In this document: piece after piece, positions 16,348-24,050 of the stretch
Position numbering within the stretch: the stretch's first letter is position 1
How the letters are laid out: each line of letters begins with the position of its first letter
DNA from: Acidobacteriota bacterium
GTDB lineage: Bacteria > Acidobacteriota > Vicinamibacteria > Fen-336
DNA: 41,089 nt
Direction: 5' to 3'
NCBI GenBank assembly: GCA_022340585.1
Contig: JAJDNS010000068.1
Coordinates: forward strand, 1-41,089
Position numbers and translations under genes: made by a program
Notes under the pieces: generated by a model
The model's database searches: none
Told to the model about the DNA's origin: nothing
The model's input: the letters and a program-made list of their open reading frames with translations, nothing else

Positions 16348-19300
16348 GTGAACGAAACCCGCATCGGCATGACCCTGCTCGTCCTGGCGCTGCTCCTGTC
16401 GCCGGCCGGCGCCCCCGCGGACGAGCTCGCCTATCCCCCCACGATCTCCCTCGAGGAGGTGCGGCAGTGGATCGACCGGGCACCGAAGGAGCACCCTCGT
16501 CTGCTCGTCACCCCGGGCGAGCTGGCCGCCCTCCGCTCGACCTTGGACCGTGACCCCACTCGCCAGCGACTCGCCGATGCGGTCGTGGCCCAGGCCGAGC
16601 TCATGCTCGAGCTCCCCCCCGTCACCCGGACGATGGAGGGGCGACGCCTGCTGGGAGTGTCGCGGCGGGTGGTGAAGCGTGTGGTGGCGCTCGCCATGGC
16701 ATACCACCTCGAGGGTGATGCCCGGTTCGCCAGAAGGGCCGAGAAGGAGATGCTCGCCGCGGCCGCCTTCGAGGACTGGAACCCCAGCCACTTCCTCGAC
16801 GTGGCGGAGATGGCCCTCGCGCTGGCCGTCGGCTACGACTGGCTCTACGACCGGCTCGACCCGGGGAGTCGAGAGACGATCCGGACCGCCATCGTGGACA
16901 AGGGCGTCGCCCTCCAGTTCGACGGCGAGCACACCGGGTGGGTGCAGGCCACCAACAACTGGGGACAGGTGTGCCACGGCGGGCTGACTGCGGGCGCCCT
17001 GGCGGTCATGGAGGACGAGCCCGACCTCGCCGCCCGCACCGTCCACAGCGCCCTGGACAACGTGACGGCGTCGATGGCGGTGTACGCCCCCCGCGGGAGC
17101 TACCCGGAAGGGCCGGGGTACTGGTCGTACGGCACCACCTACAACGTGGTGCTCATCGCCGCCCTGGAGAGCGCTCTGGGAACCGACTTCGGACTGTCCC
17201 GGGCCCCTGGCTTCGAGGTGACGGGCCAGTTCCCGGCCCTCGCCACCGGACCGTCGGGGCTCTTCTTCAACTACGCCGACGGCAGCGACCGGCGCGGCGT
17301 GCAGCCGGCGCTGTTCTGGTTCGGCGAACGCTACGCTCGCCCCGACTGGCTCCTCGGCGAGCGCGACCGCATTCGAACGACGCTGGCGAAGCTGACCGCC
17401 GAGGACGCCGCGTCGGGGAGCGGCCGCTTCCTGCCGCTCTCCCTCCTCTGGATGAGTGACGAGGGATCCGCGCCTCCCATCGGCATGCCGCTCCACTGGA
17501 GCAGCGGAGGGGAGACGCCGATCACGGTGCACCGCAGCTCCTGGACGGAGCCGGGGGCGACGTACGTCGGCCTCAAGGGCGGCTCCCCTTCGGCCAACCA
17601 CGGCCAGATGGACACCGGGTCATTCGTCCTCGACGCCGACGGCGTCCGGTGGGCCCTCGACCTGGGCGCCGAGCCGTACCACGGCATCGAGTCCCGGGGG
17701 ATGAACCTGTGGGACAGGACCCAGGACTCGGACCGGTGGACGATCTTCCGGCAGCAGAACGAAGGTCACAACACGCTGGTCATCGACGGGCAGCTCCAGA
17801 AGGTCTCGGGCCACGGCCTTATCGTGGCCTTCTCCGACGCGCCCTCCTTTCCCCACTCCATCGTCGACATGAGCTCCGTCTACGCCGGGCAGGCGCAGTC
17901 CGTCCGACGCGGGGTGGCCCTCCTTCCGTCCGGGGCGGTGCTGGTCCAGGACGAGATCGCCGGCCTGACACCCGGCCGGCTGGTGCGGTGGGGCATGATC
18001 ACCCGGGCCCGGACCAGCGACGCCTCGGGAGCGGCCCTGACCCTGAACGAGGGAGAGAAGCGGCTCCGGATGGAGCGTCTCTCCCCCTCCGACACCCGCT
18101 GGGAGGTGATCGGCACCGGGGGACCGCGCCACGAGTGGGACTCCCCCAACCCGGGAACCCGCATGATCGCGTTCGAGGCGGTGGCCCCGGAGTCGGGGGA
18201 GCTGCGCCTGGCCGTGCTGATGACCCCCGGAAGCGCCCCGGCCGGACCCGCCGTGGAGCTGCGACCGCTCGCGGACTGGGGGGCCGCGCCGCCGACCGTG
18301 ATCCGTCTCGGTCCCGGCGCCCCGGTCAACCCCGGGGTCTTCGGCGCGAACGACACCCACGCCGACGCCGACCTCCTGGAGACGAAGGAGTCGTTCCGCG
18401 GGCTCCTGCGCGCCCTGGGGGCCCGGCGCGTCCGCTTCATCGGGGGAAGCCCCTCGTCCTTCTGGGACTGGCGCACCGGCCACTACATCCCCGAGGAGGA
18501 GATCACACGGATCTGGCCGGCCGAGCCCAACAACTGGATGATCGAGCTGGTCGACGACACCAAAGCGTTGCCCGACGGCACCCTCGGCCCCCTTTCCTTC
18601 CACGAGTTCGCCGAAGCCATCGGGGCGGACGTCCAGTGGCTCACCAACATGACCACCCGGGCCGACGACATGCCCGCCTTCTTTGAATACCTGAAGGAGA
18701 ACGACGTCCCCGTCCGCTTCGTGGAGATGGACAACGAGACCTACTTCTGGGGCGGGGAGTTCGGAGGGGTGGAACGGGGCGAGACGTATGCCACCCGCGT
18801 CGATGCCCTGAGCCCCGTCATCCGGCGCCTCTTCCCCGACGCCCGGATCGGCATCGTGGCCGCCGAGGACGACCTCTTCACCAACGATCCCGGGGAGGGC
18901 AATCCTCCCATGGCCGCCTGGAACGGGCACATCACCCAGCCGGGGCACCGCCCCCACTACGACGCCTTCATCCTCCACCACTATGTCATGCAGAAGGGCC
19001 GCCTCGACGCCTTCGGCGACGACGCCCGCCGCGCCGAGGCCTTTCTGGCCCTGCCCCAGGTCACCCTGGAGCGGGCCGCCCGGCTCATCGCCTCCCGGTA
19101 CGGACCCATCCCCATGTGGATCACCGAGTACAACGTCATCGGCTATTACGGTCCGAAGGCGGGGGGCAGCGAGTCCGACCAGTGGATCCAGGCCACCCGC
19201 GACACGCCGTGGAACGCCCTCTACCAGGCCGCCTTCTGGCTCACCGGCCTCGCCCGCCCCGACGCCATCGAGATCCTCAACCACCATTCCGTGACCAACA

Positions 19301-19782
19301 TCGACCTCGGCTGGGGTCTCGGGGAACCGATCAACGCGCGGGAGGCAAACCTCACCATCACCGGCCAGCTCTTCGCCCACCTCTCGTGGCTGGCGTCCCG
19401 GCACGACACGATGCACCCCCTGGAGATCGCGGGGAATCCTCCCCTCGGACTGGAGATCGAGGGAGAGACCGGCATCGGCGCGCTCCACGGCGCGGCCCTC
19501 GCTGGGGAGGCACGGACGACTCTCCTGGTGATGAACCGCGGGGAAGCCACGGTACCCGTCACCCTCGAGACCGGAGCCAGGGCCTCACGCCTCGAGCTGA
19601 CCCGCTACGACGCCACCGCGTCCTGCGAGCCCCTCGCCCGGGTTCGCCTCGACTCGGACACCCCCCCGTGGCAGCAGGGTCCGTGCACGCCGCACACCGA
19701 GACGAGAACCCTCGCCGACGGCGCGGTCAATGCCACGCTCGCTCCTTACAGCCTCACCATCCTCGTTCTCGAGACCTCGTGA
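16348..19782 (+). CDS. Exported fusion of heparinase II/III-like polysaccharide lyase and clan-A glycoside hydrolase
   Basis: This is a 1144-residue protein with a signal peptide (MNETRIGMTLLVLALLLSPAGA). Residues about 35-350 form an alpha/alpha-toroid, and 370-640 a beta-sandwich of the heparinase II/III type. Candidate active-site motifs are NNWGQVCHGG (N203, N204, H210), PEGPGYWSYG (Y258, Y261) and NHGQMDTG (H418). They lie in the order and spacing expected for Tyr/His lyases acting on uronic-acid polymers. From about residue 660 a TIM-barrel glycoside hydrolase begins, with VEMDNE (E797, likely acid/base) and MWITEYN (E927, likely nucleophile), a GH39/GH51/GH79-like pattern. A short beta domain ends the protein. 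GTG 16348 was chosen because GGGAGG lies 8 bases upstream. The polymer is unknown; uronate-containing glycans are the family expectation. Confidence 0.8.
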   Translation: MNETRIGMTLLVLALLLSPAGAPADELAYPPTISLEEVRQWIDRAPKEHPRLLVTPGELAALRSTLDRDPTRQRLADAVVAQAELMLELPPVTRTMEGRRLLGVSRRVVKRVVALAMAYHLEGDARFARRAEKEMLAAAAFEDWNPSHFLDVAEMALALAVGYDWLYDRLDPGSRETIRTAIVDKGVALQFDGEHTGWVQATNNWGQVCHGGLTAGALAVMEDEPDLAARTVHSALDNVTASMAVYAPRGSYPEGPGYWSYGTTYNVVLIAALESALGTDFGLSRAPGFEVTGQFPALATGPSGLFFNYADGSDRRGVQPALFWFGERYARPDWLLGERDRIRTTLAKLTAEDAASGSGRFLPLSLLWMSDEGSAPPIGMPLHWSSGGETPITVHRSSWTEPGATYVGLKGGSPSANHGQMDTGSFVLDADGVRWALDLGAEPYHGIESRGMNLWDRTQDSDRWTIFRQQNEGHNTLVIDGQLQKVSGHGLIVAFSDAPSFPHSIVDMSSVYAGQAQSVRRGVALLPSGAVLVQDEIAGLTPGRLVRWGMITRARTSDASGAALTLNEGEKRLRMERLSPSDTRWEVIGTGGPRHEWDSPNPGTRMIAFEAVAPESGELRLAVLMTPGSAPAGPAVELRPLADWGAAPPTVIRLGPGAPVNPGVFGANDTHADADLLETKESFRGLLRALGARRVRFIGGSPSSFWDWRTGHYIPEEEITRIWPAEPNNWMIELVDDTKALPDGTLGPLSFHEFAEAIGADVQWLTNMTTRADDMPAFFEYLKENDVPVRFVEMDNETYFWGGEFGGVERGETYATRVDALSPVIRRLFPDARIGIVAAEDDLFTNDPGEGNPPMAAWNGHITQPGHRPHYDAFILHHYVMQKGRLDAFGDDARRAEAFLALPQVTLERAARLIASRYGPIPMWITEYNVIGYYGPKAGGSESDQWIQATRDTPWNALYQAAFWLTGLARPDAIEILNHHSVTNIDLGWGLGEPINAREANLTITGQLFAHLSWLASRHDTMHPLEIAGNPPLGLEIEGETGIGALHGAALAGEARTTLLVMNRGEATVPVTLETGARASRLELTRYDATASCEPLARVRLDSDTPPWQQGPCTPHTETRTLADGAVNATLAPYSLTILVLETS

Positions 19783-19809
19783 ACGGCGAGGAACGAGCGC
19801 ATCCGGCGT

Positions 19810-19865
19810 CCCCGGCAGGAGAAACTCGCCCACCACACCGAGTGGTGCGGCGAGGGGTGCCGGGG
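19810..19865 (+). terminator. Nested hairpin after the lyase-hydrolase gene
   Basis: An outer arm CCCCGGCA (19810-19817) pairs with 19858-19865. Inside it, 19825-19836 pairs with 19842-19854 over 12 bp with one bulged C. No T tract follows. It lies 28 bases after the stop codon and probably ends the transcript. Confidence 0.5.
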
Positions 19866-19957
19866 GTAGTGTGCCAGACGGGGCACGCACGGGTGTAGAA
19901 TCGCGCAGCTTCAAAGCCAGACAGCCGCACAGGGACGTCCATGGCGAGGAGGACCGC

Positions 19958-20026
19958 ATGCGGAAGCTGTTGGTCGTGGCCGCAGTCGTGTCGTTGGCCA
20001 CATGGACGAGTACATGGGCAAGATGA
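19958..20026 (+). pseudogene. Orphan signal peptide, likely the 5' end of a broken DUF1326 gene
   Basis: An ATG at 19958 has a very good ribosome binding site (GAGGAGG just upstream) and a candidate -10 TAGAAT at 19896-19901. It encodes a typical Sec signal peptide, MRKLLVVAAVVSLATWTSTWA, then stops at 20026. The next residues expected of a full-length gene are in another frame (see 20002-20397). This looks like the translation start of a gene whose middle was lost. Confidence 0.5.
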
Positions 20027-20397
20027 AGGCAGTGATGTACCTCGACGAGACGGCGAGCGATCTGCAACGGACGGCGCTCGCCGAGATCTTCGGGGCTCGC
20101 TTCGGCGCCATGTTCGGAAGCATGGCCGGGCCGAAGGCGGCCTCCATCGAGTACCTTCGCCAGAAGGACAACTTCTCGGTCAAGATCCCGGGGACCCTCG
20201 ACGCCGCCGTCGAGCCCCTCACGGGAGCGGACGGGAAGACGCCTCGAATCCTCCACGCGCCCATGGGCTTCGCCGACGAGCTCCAGGTGGCGGTTTCGCT
20301 CCGTCACAAGTACGAAGACGCCGACCTCGATTCCTGGGATTACGAGGCGGGTCGCAACGGGTTCTTCGCCGACTTCGAGTTCACCTCCGGCAGCTGA
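20002..20397 (+). CDS. C-terminal half of a DUF1326-like protein (probable gene remnant)
   Basis: This 131-residue frame begins MDEYMGKMKAVMYLDE and contains the C-terminal features of DUF1326 proteins. These are YLDETASDLQRTALAEIF, a middle segment about IPGTLDAAVEPLTG, and the closing GFFADFEF. DUF1326 members are around 200 residues and carry an N-terminal Cys-rich part (a CxCxxxCPC type region) that is entirely missing here. A signal peptide with a strong ribosome binding site lies directly upstream but in a different frame, overlapping by about 25 bases. The simplest reading is a deletion of roughly 80-90 codons with frame loss. If translated from ATG 20002 the product lacks both export signal and the cysteine motif. 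An assembly error cannot be excluded. Confidence 0.6.
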   Translation: MDEYMGKMKAVMYLDETASDLQRTALAEIFGARFGAMFGSMAGPKAASIEYLRQKDNFSVKIPGTLDAAVEPLTGADGKTPRILHAPMGFADELQVAVSLRHKYEDADLDSWDYEAGRNGFFADFEFTSGS

Positions 20398-20411
20398 CCC
20401 GCGGCGGTGAG

Positions 20412-20437
20412 CGCAGGGGCGCCCGTGCGCCCCTGCG
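20412..20437. terminator. Rho-independent terminator, possibly bidirectional
   Basis: GCAGGGGCGC pairs perfectly with 20427-20436 around the four-base loop CCGT, and an extra C-G closes the stem at 20412/20437. TTT follows on the plus strand. It sits between two convergent genes ending at 20397 and 20440. Confidence 0.75.
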
Positions 20438-20439
20438 TT

Positions 20440-21354
20440 TCATCTGGGTTGGCGCGCCGCGACGTCGACGCTCAGCAGGCTTCCCGACGGCGGGTCGGCG
20501 GCGACGTGAGTGCTTTCGCCGGCATGCTGGACACGCCGCTCCGAGAGCTTCGCCGCGTTGTCGCTCCACCACCGTCTGGCGCTCTCGTCGTCCCACTCCC
20601 CGAAGGCTTCGCAGCTGCTCAGGCTGTGTTGCAGGACGGCCGCGCTCTCGGGCCTCCTCGAGGGCTCCTTCTCCAGGCACGCGAGGAGCAATGCCGCCAG
20701 GTCCTGCGGCACAGGCGTCCCGAGACCTCGCGCCGGAGGATCGGGAGTGGAGTGGAGGTAGTGGCCGCACACCTCCACCAGGGTCCTGCCCGCGAACACG
20801 TGACCGCCCGTCAGCAGGTAGTAGCCCACGGCACCGAGAGCGTAGACGTCGCTCCGGCCGTCCATGCCCGTCGGCTCCCGGATGGACTCCGGCGACATGT
20901 ACAACGGCGTGCCGGTGACGGCGTCGGCCTTGGTGAGACCGACGGCGCCCTCCCCGCCCACCTCCTTCACGAGGCCGAAGTCGAGCACCTTGGCCACGTC
21001 GGGCTCACCCCCCTGCTCGCAGAGGAAGATGCTGGCGGGCTTGATGTCGCGGTGAATCAGCCCGATGGCGTGGGCCTCGCTGAGCGCACCGGCAACCTGA
21101 TGGAGGACCCGGATCACCCGCCCCGGCGGCTGGGCGCCGTCGAGAGCCACGATGTCCTCGACCGAGGCTCCCTCCAGGAGCTCCATGGCGTAGTAGAAGA
21201 CCCCCTCCGGGGTCCGGCCGTAGTCGAACACCGTCACCGTGTTGGGGTGGGTGAGCCGGGCGGTGAGCTGGACCTCTCGCTCGAAGCGCGCCACCGCCTG
21301 CTCCCCCGCCTTCTCCGGAGGGAGGAGCTTGACCGCGGTGCCGCGCCTCAGCAT
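20440..21354 (-). CDS. Serine/threonine kinase-like protein lacking glycine loop and catalytic Asn
   Basis: This 304-residue frame enters the kinase fold at the beta-3 strand (TAVKLLPPEK, K9), so the glycine-rich loop is absent. Just upstream the codons still read VYRARHA in frame and GRGGV in another frame, indicating a frameshift or deletion inside the loop. An in-frame TGA further upstream blocks a longer protein. The catalytic loop reads HRDIKPAS (H101, D103, K105, S108), with Ser in place of the invariant Asn. DFG is present at 125-127, and SPE replaces APE. The C-terminal 70 residues are hydrophilic with no membrane helix. It is either a pseudokinase or, more probably, a decaying kinase gene. 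It shares a terminator with the convergent DUF1326 remnant. Confidence 0.65.
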   Translation of the reverse strand: MLRRGTAVKLLPPEKAGEQAVARFEREVQLTARLTHPNTVTVFDYGRTPEGVFYYAMELLEGASVEDIVALDGAQPPGRVIRVLHQVAGALSEAHAIGLIHRDIKPASIFLCEQGGEPDVAKVLDFGLVKEVGGEGAVGLTKADAVTGTPLYMSPESIREPTGMDGRSDVYALGAVGYYLLTGGHVFAGRTLVEVCGHYLHSTPDPPARGLGTPVPQDLAALLLACLEKEPSRRPESAAVLQHSLSSCEAFGEWDDESARRWWSDNAAKLSERRVQHAGESTHVAADPPSGSLLSVDVAARQPR

Positions 21355-21619
21355 GGCGTGGCGGGCGCGGTAGACACGCCGCCTCTCCCGTCGGCGATCA
21401 CAGGAAGCGGGCGAGCCGGGATCGAGAGGGCGACACCGGTCTCAGCATATCGAGGGGACCGGCGACAAGCCGTGGCCGGTGAGCTGGGCGCTCGTCAGGA
21501 GAGTCAGAACCACGGCGCGCATGGATCGCTTCCGTCTCTCGCTGCCGCCGGGGTATCGAGCCCGGCGCGTGGCGAATGGGCGAGGGTACAACGGAAGGGG
21601 TCCTGGGACTCCCTCCTCC
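21355..21619. other. Degenerate region upstream of the truncated kinase
   Basis: No intact gene is visible. On the minus strand the sequence keeps pieces of the missing kinase N-terminus (GRGGV and VYRARHA in different frames, about 21355-21395). An ATG near 21522 starts a short hydrophobic frame of about 26 codons (MRAVVLTLLTSAQ) that ends before the kinase. This supports gene decay rather than a short functional start. Confidence 0.4.
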
Positions 21620-22258
21620 CTAGGTGGGCGTCGCGTCGAGGCTCTGCCAGAGGTACCAGCAGGCCACGGTGCGCCAGGGGCGCCAGGGAGCGGCGATCCG
21701 GTGCATCCGCTGGGGCTTCGGATTTCCGCGTATGGGATAGGAGCGCTTCATCGCAGTCTGGATCCCGAGGTCTCCCACGGGGAGGACGTCGGGCCGCCCG
21801 AGGCGGAACATCAGGTACATCTGGGCCGTCCAGACCCCGACGCCCTTCACCACCGTGAGGACCTCGATCACCTTCTCGTCGGGCATGCGGCTCAGCCGCC
21901 CCAGGGGCAGGCCGTCGCCGGTTCTCTCGGCCAGGTCGCGCAGGTAGGCGACCTTCTGGCGGGACAACCCCAGGCCGTGAAGCTCCCCGTCGGTGGCCAG
22001 GAGGATGTCCTCGGGCCGCAGCGGAGCGCCGAAGCGCTCGCGCATGCGCCCGGCGATGGAGCGGGCCGCGGCCACGCTGATCTGCTGGCCCAGGATCGCC
22101 CGGGCCAGATACGCAAAGGAGCTCCCACCGCAACGCACCTCCAGCCGGCACGGACCCACCTCGCGGATGAGGCCCGCCAGCACCGGGTCGGCTGCGCTCA
22201 GGTGGCGGGTCGCCCGGCGCAGCCCCGCGGAGTCGAGGCGTGGTCGCGGATTCGTCAC
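21620..22258 (-). CDS. DNA-3-methyladenine glycosylase II (AlkA-type, HhH-GPD family)
   Basis: This 212-residue protein has the helix-hairpin-helix glycosylase core. AYLARAILGQQISVAAARSIAGRM is the typical opening of the AlkA/3-methyladenine glycosylase group. KGVGVWTAQMYLMF is the HhH motif, and the catalytic Asp lies in PVGDLGIQTA. It lacks the N-terminal AlkA_N domain of the E. coli enzyme, as do many bacterial homologues of about 200 residues. It should excise alkylated purines from DNA in base excision repair. The start is taken as GTG 22258 because the frame further upstream runs antisense into the CRTAC1 gene; the ribosome binding site is weak. It is transcribed divergently from the CRTAC1 pair. 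Confidence 0.85.
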   Translation of the reverse strand: MTNPRPRLDSAGLRRATRHLSAADPVLAGLIREVGPCRLEVRCGGSSFAYLARAILGQQISVAAARSIAGRMRERFGAPLRPEDILLATDGELHGLGLSRQKVAYLRDLAERTGDGLPLGRLSRMPDEKVIEVLTVVKGVGVWTAQMYLMFRLGRPDVLPVGDLGIQTAMKRSYPIRGNPKPQRMHRIAAPWRPWRTVACWYLWQSLDATPT

Positions 22259-22292
22259 TGTCCCATTCTGCCCCAATCGCCCGAGGCGTGCG

Positions 22293-22321
22293 TTGTCGCC
22301 GAAGAGCGACCGTGCTAGTTT
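22293..22321 (+). promoter_or_regulatory. Candidate promoter of the CRTAC1 gene pair
   Basis: TTGTCG (22293-22298), 17-base spacer, TAGTTT (22316-22321) with an extended TGC just before the -10. A promoter of the same design, with TGCTAG, is seen on the minus strand upstream of the kinase at 33115-35376. Confidence 0.4.
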
Positions 22322-22361
22322 TGTGAATTGGGTGCGCTCCTTCGCGCGCCCGTGCTGCGTC

Positions 22362-24050
22362 ATGAGGCATTCTCTTCGACTCTGCGGCGTGCTGATCGTG
22401 GTCGCGACCCTGGGGGCACCCGCCGCCCGGGCCGCCGAGCCCGCCGCGACCTTCGACCCCATCGTCTTCGAGCTGGAAGACGGCAACGGCGTCGACTTCG
22501 TGACCAACTCCAGTCGGACCGACCACCGGCACCAGCCCGAGACCATGGTCTCGGGGGTCGCCCTCCTCGACTACGACAACGACGGGTTCCTCGACGTCTA
22601 CGTCGTCAACGGCGCGAAGATGACGGAGCTGGACAAGACCGATCCCGTCTTCTGGAACCGCCTGTACCACAACAAGGGCGACGGGACCTTCGAGGACGTC
22701 ACCGAGAAGGCGGGCGTCAAGGGCGATCACTACGACCTCGGGGTCGCCTCGGCCGACTACGACGACGACGGCTTCGCCGACCTGTTCGTGGCCGGTCTGA
22801 GGAAGAACGACCTCTTCCGCAACAAGGGAGACGGGACCTTCGAGAACGTCACCGAGAAGGCCGGCTTCAACAAGCCGGACCCCGAGTACGGGACGCTCTG
22901 GTCGGTGGCCGCCGCCTGGGTGGACTACGACAACGACGGCGATCTCGACCTCTTCGTGTCCAACTACTGCGTGTGGGATCCAAAGACCGAGCCGCTGTGC
23001 GGGCCCAAGGGGCTGAACGACTACTGCCACCCCAACAACTACCATGGCCTTCCCAACTCGCTCTACCGCAACGACGGCGACGGGACGTTCACCGACGTCT
23101 CGGTGGAGTCCGGGATCCGCAAGGTTATCGGGAAGGGCATGGGGCTCGGCATCGCCGACTACGACGGCGACGGGTGGTCCGACATCTTCGTGGCCAACGA
23201 CACCGAGCCCAACTACCTGTTCCACAACCAGGGTGACGGGACCTTCGAGGAGATCGGGTTCATGGCCGGGGTCGCGTACCCCGAGGCCGGCCGCCCCCTC
23301 TCCGGCATGGGGGCCGACGCCAAGGACATCGACGACGACGGCAAGCCCGACATCTTCCACACCGCGCTGTCCAGCGAGACCATGCCCATCTTCCACAACA
23401 AGGGCGACCTCTTCTTCATGGAGATCACCGCCCGGGCCGGCGTGTCCTCCCTCACCCTCTCGCGCTCGGGCTGGAGCAACGGCATCGTCGACTTCAACAA
23501 CGACGGGCGCAAGGACCTCTTCGTCTGCGGGGGTGACGTGATGGACCCCGAGGGCGAGTTCAAGGAGAGGGTGCCCCAGACGAACCTCGTCATGGCCAAC
23601 CTCGGGGCGATGAAGTTCAAGGACGCGACCGGTGACGCCGGGCCCGACTTCAGCACCAAGAAGGGCGTCCACCGGGGTGGGGCCTTTGGCGACCTCGACA
23701 ACGACGGTCGCGTGGACGCGGTGGTCACCGATCTCCACGGACCCATCGAGGTGTGGCGAAACGTGAGCCCCACCCCCAACCACTGGCTCCTGATCAGGAC
23801 CGTCGGCACCAGGAGCAACCGTGACGGCATCGGGGCGAAGATCAAGGCCGTCACGCCCTCGCGGACACGCTACAGCCACGTCAACACCGCCGTCGGCTAC
23901 GGTGGCTCGTCCGACCCCCGCGTGCACTTCGGGCTCGGGAGCGACGAGGTCGTGACCACGCTGGAGATCACGTGGCCGAGCGGCGTCGTGCAGACACTCC
24001 ACAACGTCGAGGCCGACCAGGTGCTGGTGGTCACGGAGCCCGAGGCTTGA
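22362..24050 (+). CDS. Exported CRTAC1-family protein (FG-GAP/VCBS repeats with ASPIC/UnbV domain)
   Basis: This 562-residue protein has a signal peptide (RHSLRLCGVLIVVATLGAPAARA). It is followed by a beta-propeller built from repeated calcium-binding FG-GAP units such as DYDNDGFLDVYVVNG, DYDDDGFADLFVAG, DYDNDGDLDLFVSN and DYDGDGWSDIFVAND. Each is followed by NKGDGTF(E)DVTEKAG-type linkers. The last about 65 residues form an ASPIC/UnbV domain (VHFGLGSDEVVTTLEITWPSGVVQTL). The family is abundant in exported proteins of Acidobacteria, Planctomycetes and Bacteroidetes. A role in extracellular binding is suspected but not established. ATG 22362 was chosen as the signal-peptide start, although it has no clear ribosome binding site. 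Its stop overlaps the start of a paralogue. Confidence 0.85.
   Translation: MRHSLRLCGVLIVVATLGAPAARAAEPAATFDPIVFELEDGNGVDFVTNSSRTDHRHQPETMVSGVALLDYDNDGFLDVYVVNGAKMTELDKTDPVFWNRLYHNKGDGTFEDVTEKAGVKGDHYDLGVASADYDDDGFADLFVAGLRKNDLFRNKGDGTFENVTEKAGFNKPDPEYGTLWSVAAAWVDYDNDGDLDLFVSNYCVWDPKTEPLCGPKGLNDYCHPNNYHGLPNSLYRNDGDGTFTDVSVESGIRKVIGKGMGLGIADYDGDGWSDIFVANDTEPNYLFHNQGDGTFEEIGFMAGVAYPEAGRPLSGMGADAKDIDDDGKPDIFHTALSSETMPIFHNKGDLFFMEITARAGVSSLTLSRSGWSNGIVDFNNDGRKDLFVCGGDVMDPEGEFKERVPQTNLVMANLGAMKFKDATGDAGPDFSTKKGVHRGGAFGDLDNDGRVDAVVTDLHGPIEVWRNVSPTPNHWLLIRTVGTRSNRDGIGAKIKAVTPSRTRYSHVNTAVGYGGSSDPRVHFGLGSDEVVTTLEITWPSGVVQTLHNVEADQVLVVTEPEA

Noticed and set aside
21500..21600. Short hydrophobic frame starting MRAVVLTLLTSAQ on the minus strand
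   Set aside because: Only about 26 codons with no cleavage site or downstream domain in frame; more likely chance or debris of the broken kinase region.
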